NCBI GenBank assembly: GCA_025266875.1
Contig: JALLLT010000082.1
Coordinates: 1 to 64,000 of the forward strand
DNA from: Fennellomyces sp. T-0311
Lineage: Eukaryota; Mucoromycota; Mucoromycetes; Mucorales; Lichtheimiaceae
Length of the DNA: 64,000 bases
Direction of reading: 5' to 3'
Of the stretch, positions 47,831-60,249 are shown one piece after another (within the stretch, counting starts at the first letter, position 1; each line of letters opens with the position of its first letter). The translations under genes and the position numbers were made by a program. Below the pieces are notes generated by a model. That model saw nothing but the letters and a program-made list of their open reading frames with translations. It did not search any database and had not been told where the DNA came from.

Positions 47831-50800
47831 ATGTCACATTCGGGATCAAGTTGTTCTCAGGCTGATTTACTTGGACTGCCGGGTGTGTTGGCTGGGCCAC
47901 TCCAGATCCCTGGATATCATTTCAAGACAGCGCCTACACCAAGCTTAGCCCATGGCGAAAATGTCGATATTATTTACGGTTTCAAGTAAAGAAAAAGATC
48001 CAACGCGATCCGTACGCTCTGGAACTAACATGTCGCAGAATAAGCAATAAAAGTCCTGTGGTAGCAAAGGCGTCTACGAATTCGCTACGATTGGAACGAG
48101 AGTTCTTTATTATGAAAAGACTCTACCAGTTTGCTGACGGCCCTTTATACCTTGGTAACATATCAACAGTTGCTATAGCAAAAAAAAAATGTGCCCATTG
48201 ATATACCTTTTATATAGTGCGCCCACTCGAATATATCAATCTTCCCAGCGGCCTTACTGTGGTTATTTATGCCGACGAAGGACGGAATTATCATAACTAT
48301 AGACGACAGTCGGATGAGACGTCTGAAACATCAACACACCATGCGGGTTACAGTGACAGATCGTCATCAGTCGGTAGCAGCAGTGGTAGCAGCAGCAGTA
48401 CCAACTTGCGCGCGTGGATAAAGTATCAGCACATGACAAACAATCCGTCATACCACCGTGACACATATGAACAATCGGGTGAAATTAACGCACCTCCTCA
48501 CGCCTATGACTTGGGAACGTTTCTACGATTTGCGATAAAGTGCACCGACTGTCTCGAGTTCATACATCGACATGGTGTCGTCCACGGAGGTAAAACTAGA
48601 CCTTTGCTCTTATTTCCGGGACAAAAGACTAATACCAGTTTGGTAGAAATTCGCTTAACTAGCTTTCAATGGAGTGGCGAGGATAATGCTCGCGTCAAAT
48701 TATGGAACTTCGGATCAGGCTCAAAATCTCTTGAGACATATCTTACAAGCGAAGGCTGGCGGAAAACGGCGACTAACAAGGAGTCAATGCATATGCTTCA
48801 GAGCTTATTGGTGTATATGTCAGCCGAACAGACGGGGAGGACCACTTATGCGCCAGATCATCGATCAGATATTTATTCGCTCGGCATTGTATTTTTTGTA
48901 TTGTTAACGGGTAGAAATCCGTTTGATGGTGGACCTTTGGATATACTTAACGGGATCCTGAGCCGAAAAATAACTTTGGTACATGAGCTGCAGCTTGACG
49001 TACCAGAAGTTTTATCGCGGATAATAGAAAAAATGACAAATAAGGTATGAAAATATGCAGCCCCTGCAGCGACTCCCTGAAATGCCTCCCAACTCATACA
49101 TGTTATCACGATAGGCTCCAGACGACAGATATTCAAGTGCACATGGCGTGCGTTCTGACCTCAAGGAGTGTCTCAAACGGCTGAAGGAGTCAGAAAAGTC
49201 GAACGAGGTATACCAACCTGAAAATTGGGTAGAAATTAGTCTCACTGTTATCCTTTATAGTCTATTCAGTCATTCCCGCTAGCACAGCATGATATAGCAT
49301 CGGTGTTTACACTCCCTAAAACTATTTACGGTCGCCAGACTATCCTTTCTGAAATGACGTACATTATTGAACGCCATGCAAGCCACTACAAATCATCAAG
49401 CCGAAGTCGTGAACGGTCAACTCACGCAAGTAATGCCGGATCCGGTGATATATTGATTGGCAACAGCGTAAACACCATCGACTCCTTTAGCGATACTTCA
49501 ACTCCCGATAGCGGAGACAATGGTCCAAAATCGACAGCGTCACCAAGCTATTGCAGTGGTCTCGAAGGGAGCGATGTCTCTAGTGCAAACAGCCGTGTAA
49601 TTGGCAGTGGGAACGTCAAACATAACACTACCATTGTGGCAGTTTATGGCCCCGGTGGTATAGGTAGGTTAAGGGAATGTATCAGGGACAAGGTCATATT
49701 AACATTGCGCATCTTAGGCAAGTCGACCCTATTCAATGCTGCACAGGCAACTGCGCGACAAAATGGGTAAGTTGTTCGTCCATATCTCAGGGGGGGGGCT
49801 GTTATTAATCGGTTTTGATAAGGTACGTTGCCACGACAAAGTTTGATTCCAGAAACAAGGTACCTTACAGCGGTATCCTTCGATCACTGTCACAGATATT
49901 GCAACAAATCCTGTCTGAATCGGAGGATGAGATCAGGCAATTCTATGACTATCTCGGATCATCGTTAGAGACGCAATTTTGCAATATAGCCTTACTTGCC
50001 GATCTTGTTCCTGAGCTGAAGCCCCTGCTCGATCCAGAACTCACTAAGGATGAGCCCTCAGAATCGGAACCTATTCACATGGACAATGTTGAAACGCAAT
50101 CGCGCTTTCATACGCTATTCATGGAAGTTTTTCGCGCAATCAACAATTGGCGTATGACAACACTGGTAAGCTTCGAACAAACTGTTATGGAAAAATAAAA
50201 AACTTACATAGTGTTATAGTTTTTAGACGATATACATCAAGCAGGTAAGCCAAATGAAATTTCATGCAACGACAATCGTACGAATAACCTATTTTTAGAT
50301 GAACCTTCATTGGAGCTGCTGGAATCGATGGTCACATCAAGAGTCAACATGCTCGTATTTGTCAATTATCGCGATAATGAAGTGAGCAACAAACTTGAGC
50401 AATTTCTCGAGAACAATACACCAAGCATCCAATTTTTCAAAGTGGACGCGTTGACGTTTGACTCGCTGACTGATTTTATATGCGACACACTCCACCGACC
50501 ACGAGATGTGAATCGAGAGGCTGTTATTCCACTGGCCGAGGCTATTTACAAACGAACAAGCGGCAATGCATTCTATACCACTCAACTTCTCAGGACGCTG
50601 GAACGTAAAAAGTTGATCTTTTTCAACTGGGAAGAAAACGAATGGGATTATAATTTACCAGAAATCCAACAAGCTGCGATATACACCAACGATAACCTTC
50701 AATCGGATTCACCACTTGACTTGTCCTTCTTGGTAGCGCGATTGCGAGAACTGCCGGCGGATGGCCAGCTTCTTTTGAAGTGGGCGTCGTTCGTGGGCGA

Positions 50801-53800
50801 CACATTTGCATGGAGCACGGTCAAGAATTTGATGCTAGGCTCTGATCCAGAGGATAGCGTCAGTGATACCAGCAGTATCAGCTCGGAGAGGTCTGACAAT
50901 ACGTTAAAAGGCGAACGAGTACCATTAATAGAACTGAACGACGTGCCCGGCAATGTCGCTCAAGATGGCGATAGTACTACCGATACCAGCGATGGACATG
51001 TGGTGGAGTCTCTCCATCCACTGATCAAGTTCTCGCATACCATTCGTGACGAAGATGACGATGATGCAAACAGCAGCAGGTCACCAGCAATGCGCCCGCA
51101 TAGTCGACGCCAAAAGAGCTCAGTACCAAGCTCTTCCTCAGGATCACTATCTCAATTTGCTATGCGTGACCCAATCAATGGATTACAGGCTGTATTGCAA
51201 GAAGGATATATCATGCCCACACAGAGTGATGAGTTCAAATGGAGCCATGACAGAATATCACAAGCCGCAATGGAGCTTGCTAATCCAAAAACACGGTCCA
51301 AAATACATTTTAAGATCGCTACGTACATGTTGAAAGGTATGAATTAAGCAAAAAACGAATGAAAGAAAAACAAGTAACCTGGAAACGATTAGAAGAAAAT
51401 ATGGACATTTTTTTGGTAGCAGATCATATCTTGAAATGCCCAGAACTTGTGTTGGCTTTATCGTTGGAGGAAAGAGCTCCATATCGACGTATCATGATCG
51501 ATGCAGGAAACAAGGCCAGGAATTCTGGTGCGCACAGAATGGCGTTTGCTTATTACAAGGCTGCTATACGACTGAGCAATTCGGATTCAGCATGGACCGA
51601 CGCCGAGTACACCACCACTGTGAGTTTATACACGAATACGGCTGCGCTTAGTTGGGTTGTCGGTGAATATGACATGACGGAGGATTTGCTGGAAAAACTA
51701 TTCGAGCACGTACGTGACCCGATTGACAGAAGCAACGCATATCGAATCGAATCGAAATATTATTTTGCACGTCAGCTGTACTATAAATGCCAACAATCCC
51801 TATACCGGTGTCTTGCAGAATTATGGGGTTGCGATTTTGAATTCAATACCACCGATGAAGAGTTGGAGCGCGAATTTAACCTGGCGAAAACGAAGGTGGA
51901 TGAAATTGGATTATCCAACCTTTGCAAGGACGTTAAACTATGCGAGGACCACCATTTCAAAGTTGCCTCCTATGTGCTGGAAGAATTGTAAGTTTTCTGA
52001 CTATCTATGCTTTGGGGGATGGTAATTAACTGGATTTATAGGTGCACAGCTGCATATTGGATCGGTCAATCCCGGGAAATGTACTATTGGGCATGTCGAC
52101 TCATCAACTTGTCATTGGATAATGGTTTGACATCGGTATCGGGAATAGCCTTTGTTTTCATGGGTCTAGCTGCAGTAGAGCGGTTTAAGCTTTTTGGATA
52201 CGGAGAGGTATATACATGCGAGTGACGTTCAAACATGGTGCTGATTGTGGCTCACAGGAACTGGGCGCATGTGGTGTTCAAGTTAGCGAAAAGTATGGTG
52301 GCAATTTTGAAAAGGGGAGAACGTATTTCCTATATGCCACATTCTTATTACTATGGAAACATCATCACCGAGATGCACTTCAATGGTACCGAGCAGCAGC
52401 GCCAGTATCACTTTCCAGCGGAGATCGTATCTATGCTTCTTTCTCCCAGCTCCATGTTGGCACATCCATGCTTACCCTCGGTTACAACCTATCAGACGCG
52501 CTACGTGAAGCCGAGACCTGTTTCGAAGATGTGCACTCTTGGTCGCCATCTGTACAGGTCAATATTTTGGCCATTTCAATTATTCGAACGATCAAGGCAC
52601 TTCAAGGCCAAACATTCTACAACACGCCAGAAGTCTTTGACGGAGATGACGGATTCAATAGCGAGCATTTTATAACTGAGAGTTGCAAGGATAGTTCTAA
52701 TCCAGAGGTTGGATTGAACTGGTACGATTCATACAAAATCATTCCTCTGGTTCTTTACGGTCATACCGAGGAAGCTATTGTAACTGGCCACAAATGCTTG
52801 AATACCATGTATCTACATCCATGTCACAAGCATACTCGCATGATGGTGTTTTATTACTCGCTTGCACTCATAAACAAGATGCGACAAGGTATCGACCCTG
52901 AGGAACGAAGAAAGTTATGGGATCAAGTCAAAACGAATCAAGATATTCTGTATGAATGGGCCGATAACAGTAGAATCAATTTCATGATGTACTGGGTGTT
53001 GATAGAAGCTGAGCTCGCTTCGCTTGGTGATTCGCCGGATATTTCCAAAGCCTGTCGACTTTATGAAGAAGCCATGGACAGAGCTCGTGAAGGTGCTTGG
53101 TATCTTGAACTATGCGTAATTAACGAGTACGCGGGTGAATTCTATGAACGTATTGGAATGCACAATGTTGCTTATGGGTTTATTAAAAAGGTGAGGATAA
53201 TTATTTTTTTGACCGACCTTGCTTATCCATTAACAACATTCGTAGGCGGTCAATCTGTACATGACACATGGCTCCTATGGAAAAGCGCGAACTGTTAGTA
53301 GCAAATTTGTTGACCTTCTCGACAAGTACAGCGACGACAGGAAGGAAGTTCATGATACTGGCATCCAAACGGACCCGTTCCCATTCCTGGGCCCACAAAC
53401 TACATGGAGCACGTCATCGTATGGACCCACGGCTACCATGAATGAACCATATGCATCCGAGTCAATACCCCCAGTTACTACTGAGCAGACCCTCCTGACG
53501 CTGGATATAGTAAGTGTGATGGATTGGAGTCAGCTGAATGACTTGTACTAATGTGATCTTAATGACCATCAGCTGGATATGGCGTCCATTCTCAAGAGTT
53601 CGCAGGTCATGTCTTCCGAAGTCAAATTTGATGGATTGCTGCGCTCGATGATGACAATTATATTGGAAAATTCGGGTGCTGAATGTGGCGCGCTTATTGT
53701 CAAGGAGGAAAAGTATGGTATATGTGCATACGGTAGCCAGCAGGAAGGTTCAACCACCTACGATCCTCCTCGGCCACTCTCCGAAGACGATGACCTTGTT

Positions 53801-56324
53801 TCAAGCCGGGTTATAAACCATACCATCCACACCGGCGAAAGTATATTTATCCACGATATTCAGCAAGATACACGATTTGCTGTTGGTCCATGGTTTGAAC
53901 GAGCTGGTCCAAAGTCGATTATATGTATGCCCATTATCCACAAGAGTGCTTTAGCCGGTTGTTTGTTCATTGAGGGCTCTGTTGGCGTATTTACTCAACG
54001 ACATATAACGGTACTAAGCCTGCTTTGTCAGCAAATGGGTATTTCCATTACGAATGCGTTCCTGTTCAAGTCTGTGCAACGAGTTACTATGGCAAATATG
54101 AGGTAAGCAAATGACCAAGTTCTCTACGCGCACTTGCTAAGCCTTTTAATTGAAATATCTAGAATGATTGAAATGCAAAAACAGGCGCTTGAGGATGCTA
54201 GAAAAAGCAAAGAAGCTGCAGTCAGGGCGACACGTTTGCGCGAGATATTTTTGGCTAACATGAGTCATGAAATCCGTACTCCATTCTCTGGCTTTTATGG
54301 CATGATCTCGTTACTCGCTGAAACAAGGTTAGTAGTCAGGGGAACAGAAGCTCTTGGGATCAACGTTGCTCAGCGTAATTGTGCATAGGTTGGATCCTGA
54401 ACAGCGTGACTTAGTCAAGACTGCCAAGGAGTCATGCGAGATACTATTGCAGATAATTGATGACTTGCTCAACTTTTCAAAGCTGCAGGCTGGCAAAGTA
54501 TCTTTAGACCTGTCACCGGTTGTTGTTGAGGATGTTATAGCCGACGTTGTCGAAATGCTTATTGCAATGGCAATTCAAAAGAAAATCAACGTGACATATT
54601 CTATCGCGAAAGAAGTACCTTCTGTTGTCATGGCAGATGCAAATCGCCTACGACAGTAAGTTTATATATGTGTGTGGGCGTTTTGTTTGTCTTGTAATTC
54701 TAACATCCATTTCAAGAATTATCATCAACTTATTAGGCAATGCGATCAAGGTAAGGACATAAACGTACCATGGGTTTCCTTATTCTGACATGACAAAAAT
54801 GGCATAGTTTACGCATGAAGGAGAGATCGCGATTCGATGCTCAGTTGACAAGCGTGCCAGCAAAAAGAGTAATGACGATAAAGTAGAGCTCTTGTTCGAG
54901 GTCATCGACACAGGCATCGGTATTAGTGAAGAGCAGCGCAAGGTCCTATTTGCTCCGTTTTCGCAGGTCGACGGCAGTACCACGTAAGTACAATAATTAG
55001 TCAATGGCAATAGGAAACTAAATGACAGCGGAAATAGTCGTAAATATGGTGGCACAGGCTTAGGTTTATCCATTTGCTTGCAGCTTGTTCAACTGATGTC
55101 TGGCCGGATCGACGTGTCGAGTGACCTTGACAAAGGTTCTAATTTCCATTTTACTATTCGGGCATCGAAGGTTCAGAAGGAATCCATAGAACGCAACAAT
55201 GCGCTCGCAAACTTGCTGAATGATCTGAAAAACTGTCGGATACTGGTGGCCGGCAAGCACGCATCAACATGCGCCATGGTGCGTCAATTACTCCCTGGAT
55301 TAGCGGTCGACGGTGTATCTACGGTGGATGAACTCGTATCCCAAAAGACAACCGGCTATCAGGTGGTTATCGTTGGCTTGTTTCTTTCTCATGACCCCGA
55401 GTTCAATGCGTGGTCGGACCATATTCGTCACTTTTTCGAACGTGCGCGCTGCGTAATCGTCATGCATTACCCTAGTGGGGCTGTTGGTGAACTGTTGGGC
55501 AAAAACCACATGACTATGGAGAAAGATGACGGGGAAACCAGTCCTTTAAATACCATCCCAGGTCATAGAAATGTCCATCGTGCCGTTACACGTTTAGCTG
55601 TCCCCTTACGCCGAGAGAAACTACTGCGGACTATGATTGATATGCTCCATCAAACAGAAGAACCGCCATCCTCACCGCAGCCTACAGTTCGAAAGCAGTT
55701 ATCAAAAAGCGCTACCAAGTCATCCAGTGAAACAATTACCCCCGAGGAGCGCGAGAGATTTAGCAATATGCGGATTCTCGCAGCAGAAGGTACATGTAGA
55801 CAAAGAGGAAGGCAAAAGCGTTGTTGAGCTAATATTCGTGAGCAGATAACCCTGTTGCCCAAAAACTATTGTACAAGCAGCTCACTCGCTTGGGTTTCCA
55901 GGTCGAATGTGCAAACAATGGACAGGAAGCCGTAGATATGTGGAAGCAGCATCCGTCCGGTTACTACACGATGGCATTTTTTGACCACCATATGCCGAAG
56001 GTAATTACTAACTGGATTGTGCAAAGGGGGCATCTCTTCTGATACTAGTTTTGTTCACCAGTGCGACGGCGTTGAAGCAACCATGCGCATCCGAGAGATT
56101 GAAGTCAACGAGCAAAGACCGACGCGGTTTCCCATAGTGGCTTTAACGGCAGACGTGCAAGATAGTGCTCGACAGATCTGTATGAGTGCTGGCATGGATG
56201 AGTAAGTGAAACGTACATGCTTGATGTTTCGTCAGGGTTAAGCTAAACGCGTGCAATTAGGTACGTGACGAAGCCAATGAATCAAAAGGTGCTTTCCGAG
56301 GCACTACGACGCCATTGTAAATAG
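47831..56324 (+). CDS. giant hybrid histidine kinase (pseudokinase-AAA-GAF-HisKA-HATPase-receiver)
   Basis: Twenty-one exons from ATG 47831 to TAG 56324, about 2,447 residues. Exon starts include 48218, 49115, 49261, 49718, 49823, 50220, 50299, 51393, 52042, 52258, 53246, 53573, 54163, 54389, 54717, 54808, 55038, 55846, 56062 and 56261. An N-terminal protein-kinase fold (to ~420) lacks the catalytic Asp (VVHGG in place of HRD) and has NFG for DFG. Next are an AAA-type ATPase (Walker A GPGGIGKST ~548, Walker B FLDDIH ~681), a long helical region, GAF (~1690-1860), HisKA with His ~1899 (NMSHEIRTPF), HATPase boxes (NLLGNAIKF, DTGIGIS, FAPFSQVD, GGTGLGLS) and a receiver (AEDN, phospho-Asp ~2375 in FFDHHMP, VTKP). 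This is the architecture of fungal group X kinases (Mak2/Mak3, Chk1-like), which sense oxidative or other stress and feed the Ypd1-response-regulator phosphorelay. One base seems missing in exon 1 near 47987. Confidence 0.88.
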
Positions 56325-56586
56325 ACACCTGTCAATGAACTCTTATAATTACCATGATACCCGGGTATCTAGACTACCACAAGAAGATCATAATGCATAA
56401 AATGTACAAAGAAACTATGGTTTATTGAATGCAAGTATTTACACTGATTTCTTTCCCTTGTCAGTGCATCATTCAACCGAAACGAGTTCGTCGAAGATAA
56501 GAAAAATAAGATGGCGTCCGCACCAACAGTGATCATCAAGAAATTAAAAAATGGAATGAAGATACAATATGGTATGCGGCACAGGC

Positions 56587-57272
56587 TTAGATGAGAAGCT
56601 TTTCGATCTGGTTCTTGATGTTCTGGATCTGCGGCTTGAGATCCGAACCTTCGTTTGATGTGACCGAGGTGGCGATGACCGAGCGCGACACACCGCACGC
56701 GCGACCCAGGGCGGTCTTGGAAGGAACAAAGACATAGGGCACGTTCTTGTCTTCACAGAGAAGAGGAAGGTGCAACAAAATTTCAATGGGCTCGGTGTCG
56801 GCTACAAGTGCATGCAGGGAATTAGTCCTTCCATTCATCGGATTGCACCCCACGAAAAGAAACCAAGTTCCCCAAGAGCTTTCTCAGTAAGACTAATCAA
56901 GTTTCCAAGTCCACGATGCTGTTTGTCACCGGATAAGGGCAATTTGTCATCCTTTGCTCTTCCCTCCCACCCGTATTTGAACCCAACTTACCGGCCATCA
57001 CAATAAACTCGGAAATGCCACGGTTGAGTGTCTTGGTTGCTAATTTAATTGCACCGTTACGATGGGGATATAATGATCTTTTCCGATCGAAACTTACCTT
57101 CGTTGGCTCCCTTCTTCAACTGCTTGTAGTGCGAGGCTTGTTGGATAAGATCCAAAATGGTATTGGTGAGGGTCGCATCAGCGAGGGGGAAAGCCTTGGG
57201 GTTGACAGACTACGCGAGACATAAGGTTACTCAACAATGTCTGGTACAAGAATGCGTGCACAAACTTACCAT
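56587..57272 (-). CDS. SNU13: Snu13 / NHP2L1 (15.5K), L7Ae-family snRNP-snoRNP protein
   Basis: Four coding exons: 57272-57270 (the ATG alone), 57209-57098, 57039-56992 and 56801-56587; 125 residues, the normal size. [54 protein letters not shown] and [20 protein letters not shown] are near-identical to Snu13 of yeast and human. The protein binds kink-turns in U4 snRNA (U4/U6.U5 tri-snRNP) and in box C/D snoRNAs, nucleating both particles in the nucleus. RGISE and the hydrophobic VSRSVI loop distinguish it from Nhp2 and ribosomal L7Ae relatives. The third intron (190 nt) is far longer than its neighbours and seems to carry a snoRNA. Convergent with the histidine kinase. Confidence 0.96.
56874..56961 (-). 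ncRNA. candidate intronic box C/D snoRNA
   Basis: Within intron 3 of SNU13, read on the minus strand, an 88-nt element is closed by a perfect 6-bp terminal stem (AAGAGC with GCTCTT). A C-like box (AGGATGA, one mismatch to RTGATGA) lies just inside the 5' arm and a perfect D box (CTGA) just inside the 3' arm. The sequence just before the D box, GATTAGTCTT plus one spacer A, is complementary to AAGACTAATC. From memory that is part of a highly conserved 25S/28S rRNA stretch (GAAAGACTAATCGAACC), in the area methylated under yeast snR60 / vertebrate U80 guidance. The mismatch falls at the C-box U that Snu13 normally contacts, which is the main weakness. Internal C'/D' boxes are not clear. Confidence 0.5.
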
Positions 57273-57759
57273 GGTCGAGAGTGGCAGAGAACAAAGTGAG
57301 AAAGCTGCGCTGAGCTGTCTCATATAAATTTTTTACAGAGATCAAAGCCACCCAATTTTGACAGCTGTCCATTTGCGGAAGCCGTACTATACTGCCCAGC
57401 GATCCCAGACCGCCTGGTAACGAAAACTATACCGCGCCTGTCGACTGGGAACGAAAAACGCACAACCAAACGGGGATAGAGGGTCATAGCTAGTAGTACC
57501 ATACCAACTAGCATGATATTGGCCATATGTTGGTTAGCACCCAACAAACGAGCAAAACTGATGATGTATTATAGCATGCGAGTTAAGAGATGGATAGTTT
57601 ATAATGTGGTAATCTTTTTTTAGTAAACTGCCAAAAGTAGAATTTTGCACTGGAAGGATCGAAAGTTGCAGGTGTCATATTACGAAAGGCATTTCCTGAT
57701 AGGCCTGAAGCAGCATACGCGTGGCAAATGATCTGTTTCACTTAATGCAACTTTAATTT
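57273..57759. other. SNU13 upstream region
   Basis: About 490 bp holding the SNU13 leader and promoter. A 75-codon antisense-independent ORF (57320-57547, minus) covers the leader and ends without a motif; probably chance. Confidence 0.5.
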
Positions 57760-58071
57760 TTATGCAAAAAATGAGAACCTGTAATTGCTTTCTTCTTTAT
57801 CGCTGTCATGCACTCTTTTGTCTCCGTCAGCACTGCTTTTTTTGTCCATCGTGGGACATATCGCTGTCGCTATCCGTGCTTCTGGGCTACAACCACCACC
57901 ACCCGAACCATTTGTTCGAAGAGCTTTGTGAGCTCTTGGAGGAACTCCATACATGGAAGGTAAAGCGTACTGCTTTCGTGGGCCTACCAAGCTCGAGTGC
58001 TGGTAGAGGCCAACTGCTGTGAAGAGCAGTGATACCAAGGCGATGAGCAGAATCCTCCGCTGTCGCAGAAT
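57760..58071 (-). CDS. probable small secreted peptide without an ATG
   Basis: The frame from 58071 to 57760 encodes up to 103 residues: Arg-rich start (LRQRR), hydrophobic core (ILLIALVSLLFTAVGL), then a polar region with a Gly run (GSGGGGC) and an acidic/Ser tail. This is the layout of a signal peptide plus short mature protein. A strong TATAAAAGG lies about 50 bp upstream at 58118-58126. The codon where an ATG is expected is ATT (58071-58069), followed directly by CTG. Either translation starts at a near-cognate CTG, or the start codon was lost, or a short 5' exon was missed. Confidence 0.4.
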   Translation of the reverse strand: MLRQRRILLIALVSLLFTAVGLYQHSSLVGPRKQYALPSMYGVPPRAHKALRTNGSGGGGCSPEARIATAICPTMDKKSSADGDKRVHDSDKEESNYRFSFFA

Positions 58072-58117
58072 ATGAGAAGGTATTGGAGGAAGGAGCCGCT
58101 GCTAGCCTTTTTTAGCC

Positions 58118-58126
58118 CCTTTTATA
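58118..58126 (-). promoter_or_regulatory. TATA box (TATAAAAGG)
   Basis: Consensus TATAAAAGG on the minus strand, 47 bp ahead of the signal-peptide-like frame at 58071. Confidence 0.5.
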
Positions 58127-58559
58127 CCGAGAGCCTGCGGCACAGCCTGCGTGACCATCAATGGCTTTTTTTATCAATGGAGATTGATGTACTATTCAAT
58201 GTTAATACCTTCTATGGTTACCCTCGATCGGCTGTGAGGCCTTGAACAGATATCTGTGTGTGGATTATGACTTTGAGCGTCTCAACCTGCTGATCTTCCT
58301 CTTTGGTATGTTTTCTCTACTTTTTAGCTACGCCCTTAATCATTATACGTGTTGCGTGCAGAAGATTACAACCTCTGTTTTGAGTCAGTCTTTAAGGACC
58401 GTTGCCAGGTTGATAAGCATAAAATCGAATGTAAAATATGTTTTATTGATAAATGTGTAAGGCGACGAAGGGCCGTAGACATTGGTAATGATCATGTAGA
58501 TACGAAGAGACTTTGATGCAGCGATTTCGTTTTGGTGAAAGCTTTCGTTTTTTGAATGT

Positions 58560-58760
58560 ATGTGTCCGGACAAGAACTTGTAAAGTTTGGACTCGTTTGG
58601 TTTTGTCGTTGGATTCGACTTTGTGTTTGGATTCGTCTTGTCAGTTGTCTTGAACTAAGCGTGACTTTGGACTTGACGTGGATATTGGATATTTGTTTCT
58701 TGTTTGGATGTTGGATATTGTGTTTGATTTGGATTTGGATTTGCCTTGAGATATTGTCTC
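58560..58760. repeat. degenerate TTGGAT-rich tract
   Basis: Roughly a dozen copies of TTTGGATT/TTGGATAT-type words occur in 200 bp, irregularly spaced, on the plus strand. No coding frame is convincing. Confidence 0.55.
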
Positions 58761-59559
58761 AGGCTTTGGATCCCTTTTTTGTGACTGTAGCTCCACTTTT
58801 GGCTTTTTTTCGCTGCCTCCATGCTCTCCAATCTGCTAGATTCATTACTGGCGCCGTGACCCTTCGTTGATGATGATGGTGCTCGTTCATTGGCCTTGTA
58901 TGGATATGCAACTTGGATAGAATGATGGATCGGGTGTATGAATGTAGTTGCTGAGTAGTAATCTATAGGCCAAATCAGTACATCTTTTTGTCATCTAAAG
59001 TAGTGTAATTCATAGTTACCTTGAGTGAATTTGATATTGAATGTACCGGAATCTGATTGATGGCTTGTTTGGTTTTGGATGGTAGCATTGCCTCGCCGCT
59101 TTTGCAGATGCTCGATAGGCCACACCAATAAACTTTAGCTTCTGGTGGTTCTGCTTGATTGCTTCGGTGATCGTGTATTCTTGATGGCTCTGGATGGTCG
59201 TGCCAGTCTTTTGGATTGTTGGATGACAAGTTGTATCGCGCTTCGACCTGGATCACAGTGATATTTGGTGCTCGATTGTGTGCTGTCTTCGCTTGCCTTG
59301 CTTCGCCCCTGGCTGTCCTCCCTGACTTGCGCCGACGCGTTCGCTGAATGTGAGTATAATTGACCGATGCCCCCGCACACTGATAGTCGATAAGAGTGTT
59401 CTTCAGTACGCCACTGCAAAAGAGAGAATGCCGCCGCACCCTTTCAGTTTCAACTCGCGTTCTTGGTTTCCGTGAATTCTGAACCAATGGATCGTTGTAT
59501 AAGGTTTGATTGAAATGACATGGCAAAGACGCCGTCCACGTAGACGGAATTGATGGTTG

Positions 59560-60180
59560 CGCGTAAACTCGTCATTTGGCTATGCGCCGATATGGATGCC
59601 CCCACCAAGTATATGCTCGACTGCCTTGTCCCTTTCCCATGTTGATAGTTGTTATTGCGCCATGCCGCCCAATGATGTATGTGCGCCTGATGATCATGTT
59701 CCTCCTCAAGTGGATAAATGCCTGTCCCACAGCACCGGAATTTGATTGCTCGCCGGTCTTGATTGCATATGATGCCTGGTTTTCGGTGCTTGCCCATGTC
59801 GCCTTGATAAAGATGTTTGATTGAATTGCCCCTCAAATGGATGTATCAAGGGACATTGACACTGCCGCGTGCCATCATCGTATGGATGCTTGACAGTCCT
59901 GCATCTCTCAAAGTGGATGGATAATAAAGCAGCCTTGTTGATGCGTCATTTTGGCACCATAAGGATGTGCGACGAGCCCGTGCTGCCCCGATGGTTGTAA
60001 TGTATGTGGCTCTTGGTCCCGCGTCATATCGACACCGTAAGTATGGTTGTGGTGTTCATGTCTCCAAAATGCATGGATGACGGGATCGGTGATGTTCTCT
60101 GATGAATGTACGAGAATGCTCCTTGAGTTGATTGCTCCCGAAATGAGTATGAGTAGCACATACCTTGGGCCTCATCAGGA
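59560..60180. repeat. degenerate repeat array, period roughly 35-70 bp
   Basis: On the minus strand, words like ACATCCATTTGAGGGGCAA, TATCCACTTGAGGAGGAACA, ATACTTGGTGGGGGCATCC and ATACTTACGGTGTCGATATG recur with similar beginnings and diverged ends. Translated, some give HPYG or HTYG followed by -MT-Q, so this may be a decayed His/Gln/Pro-rich coding repeat. Neighbouring ORFs (58975-59526 and 59450-59836, minus) have no recognisable domain. Confidence 0.4.
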
Positions 60181-60249
60181 GCAGCCACCATACGAATGTT
60201 CAATGGCCCTGCGCGCCTATTGGGGACACGCTTGTTTCAGGCCGCGCGT

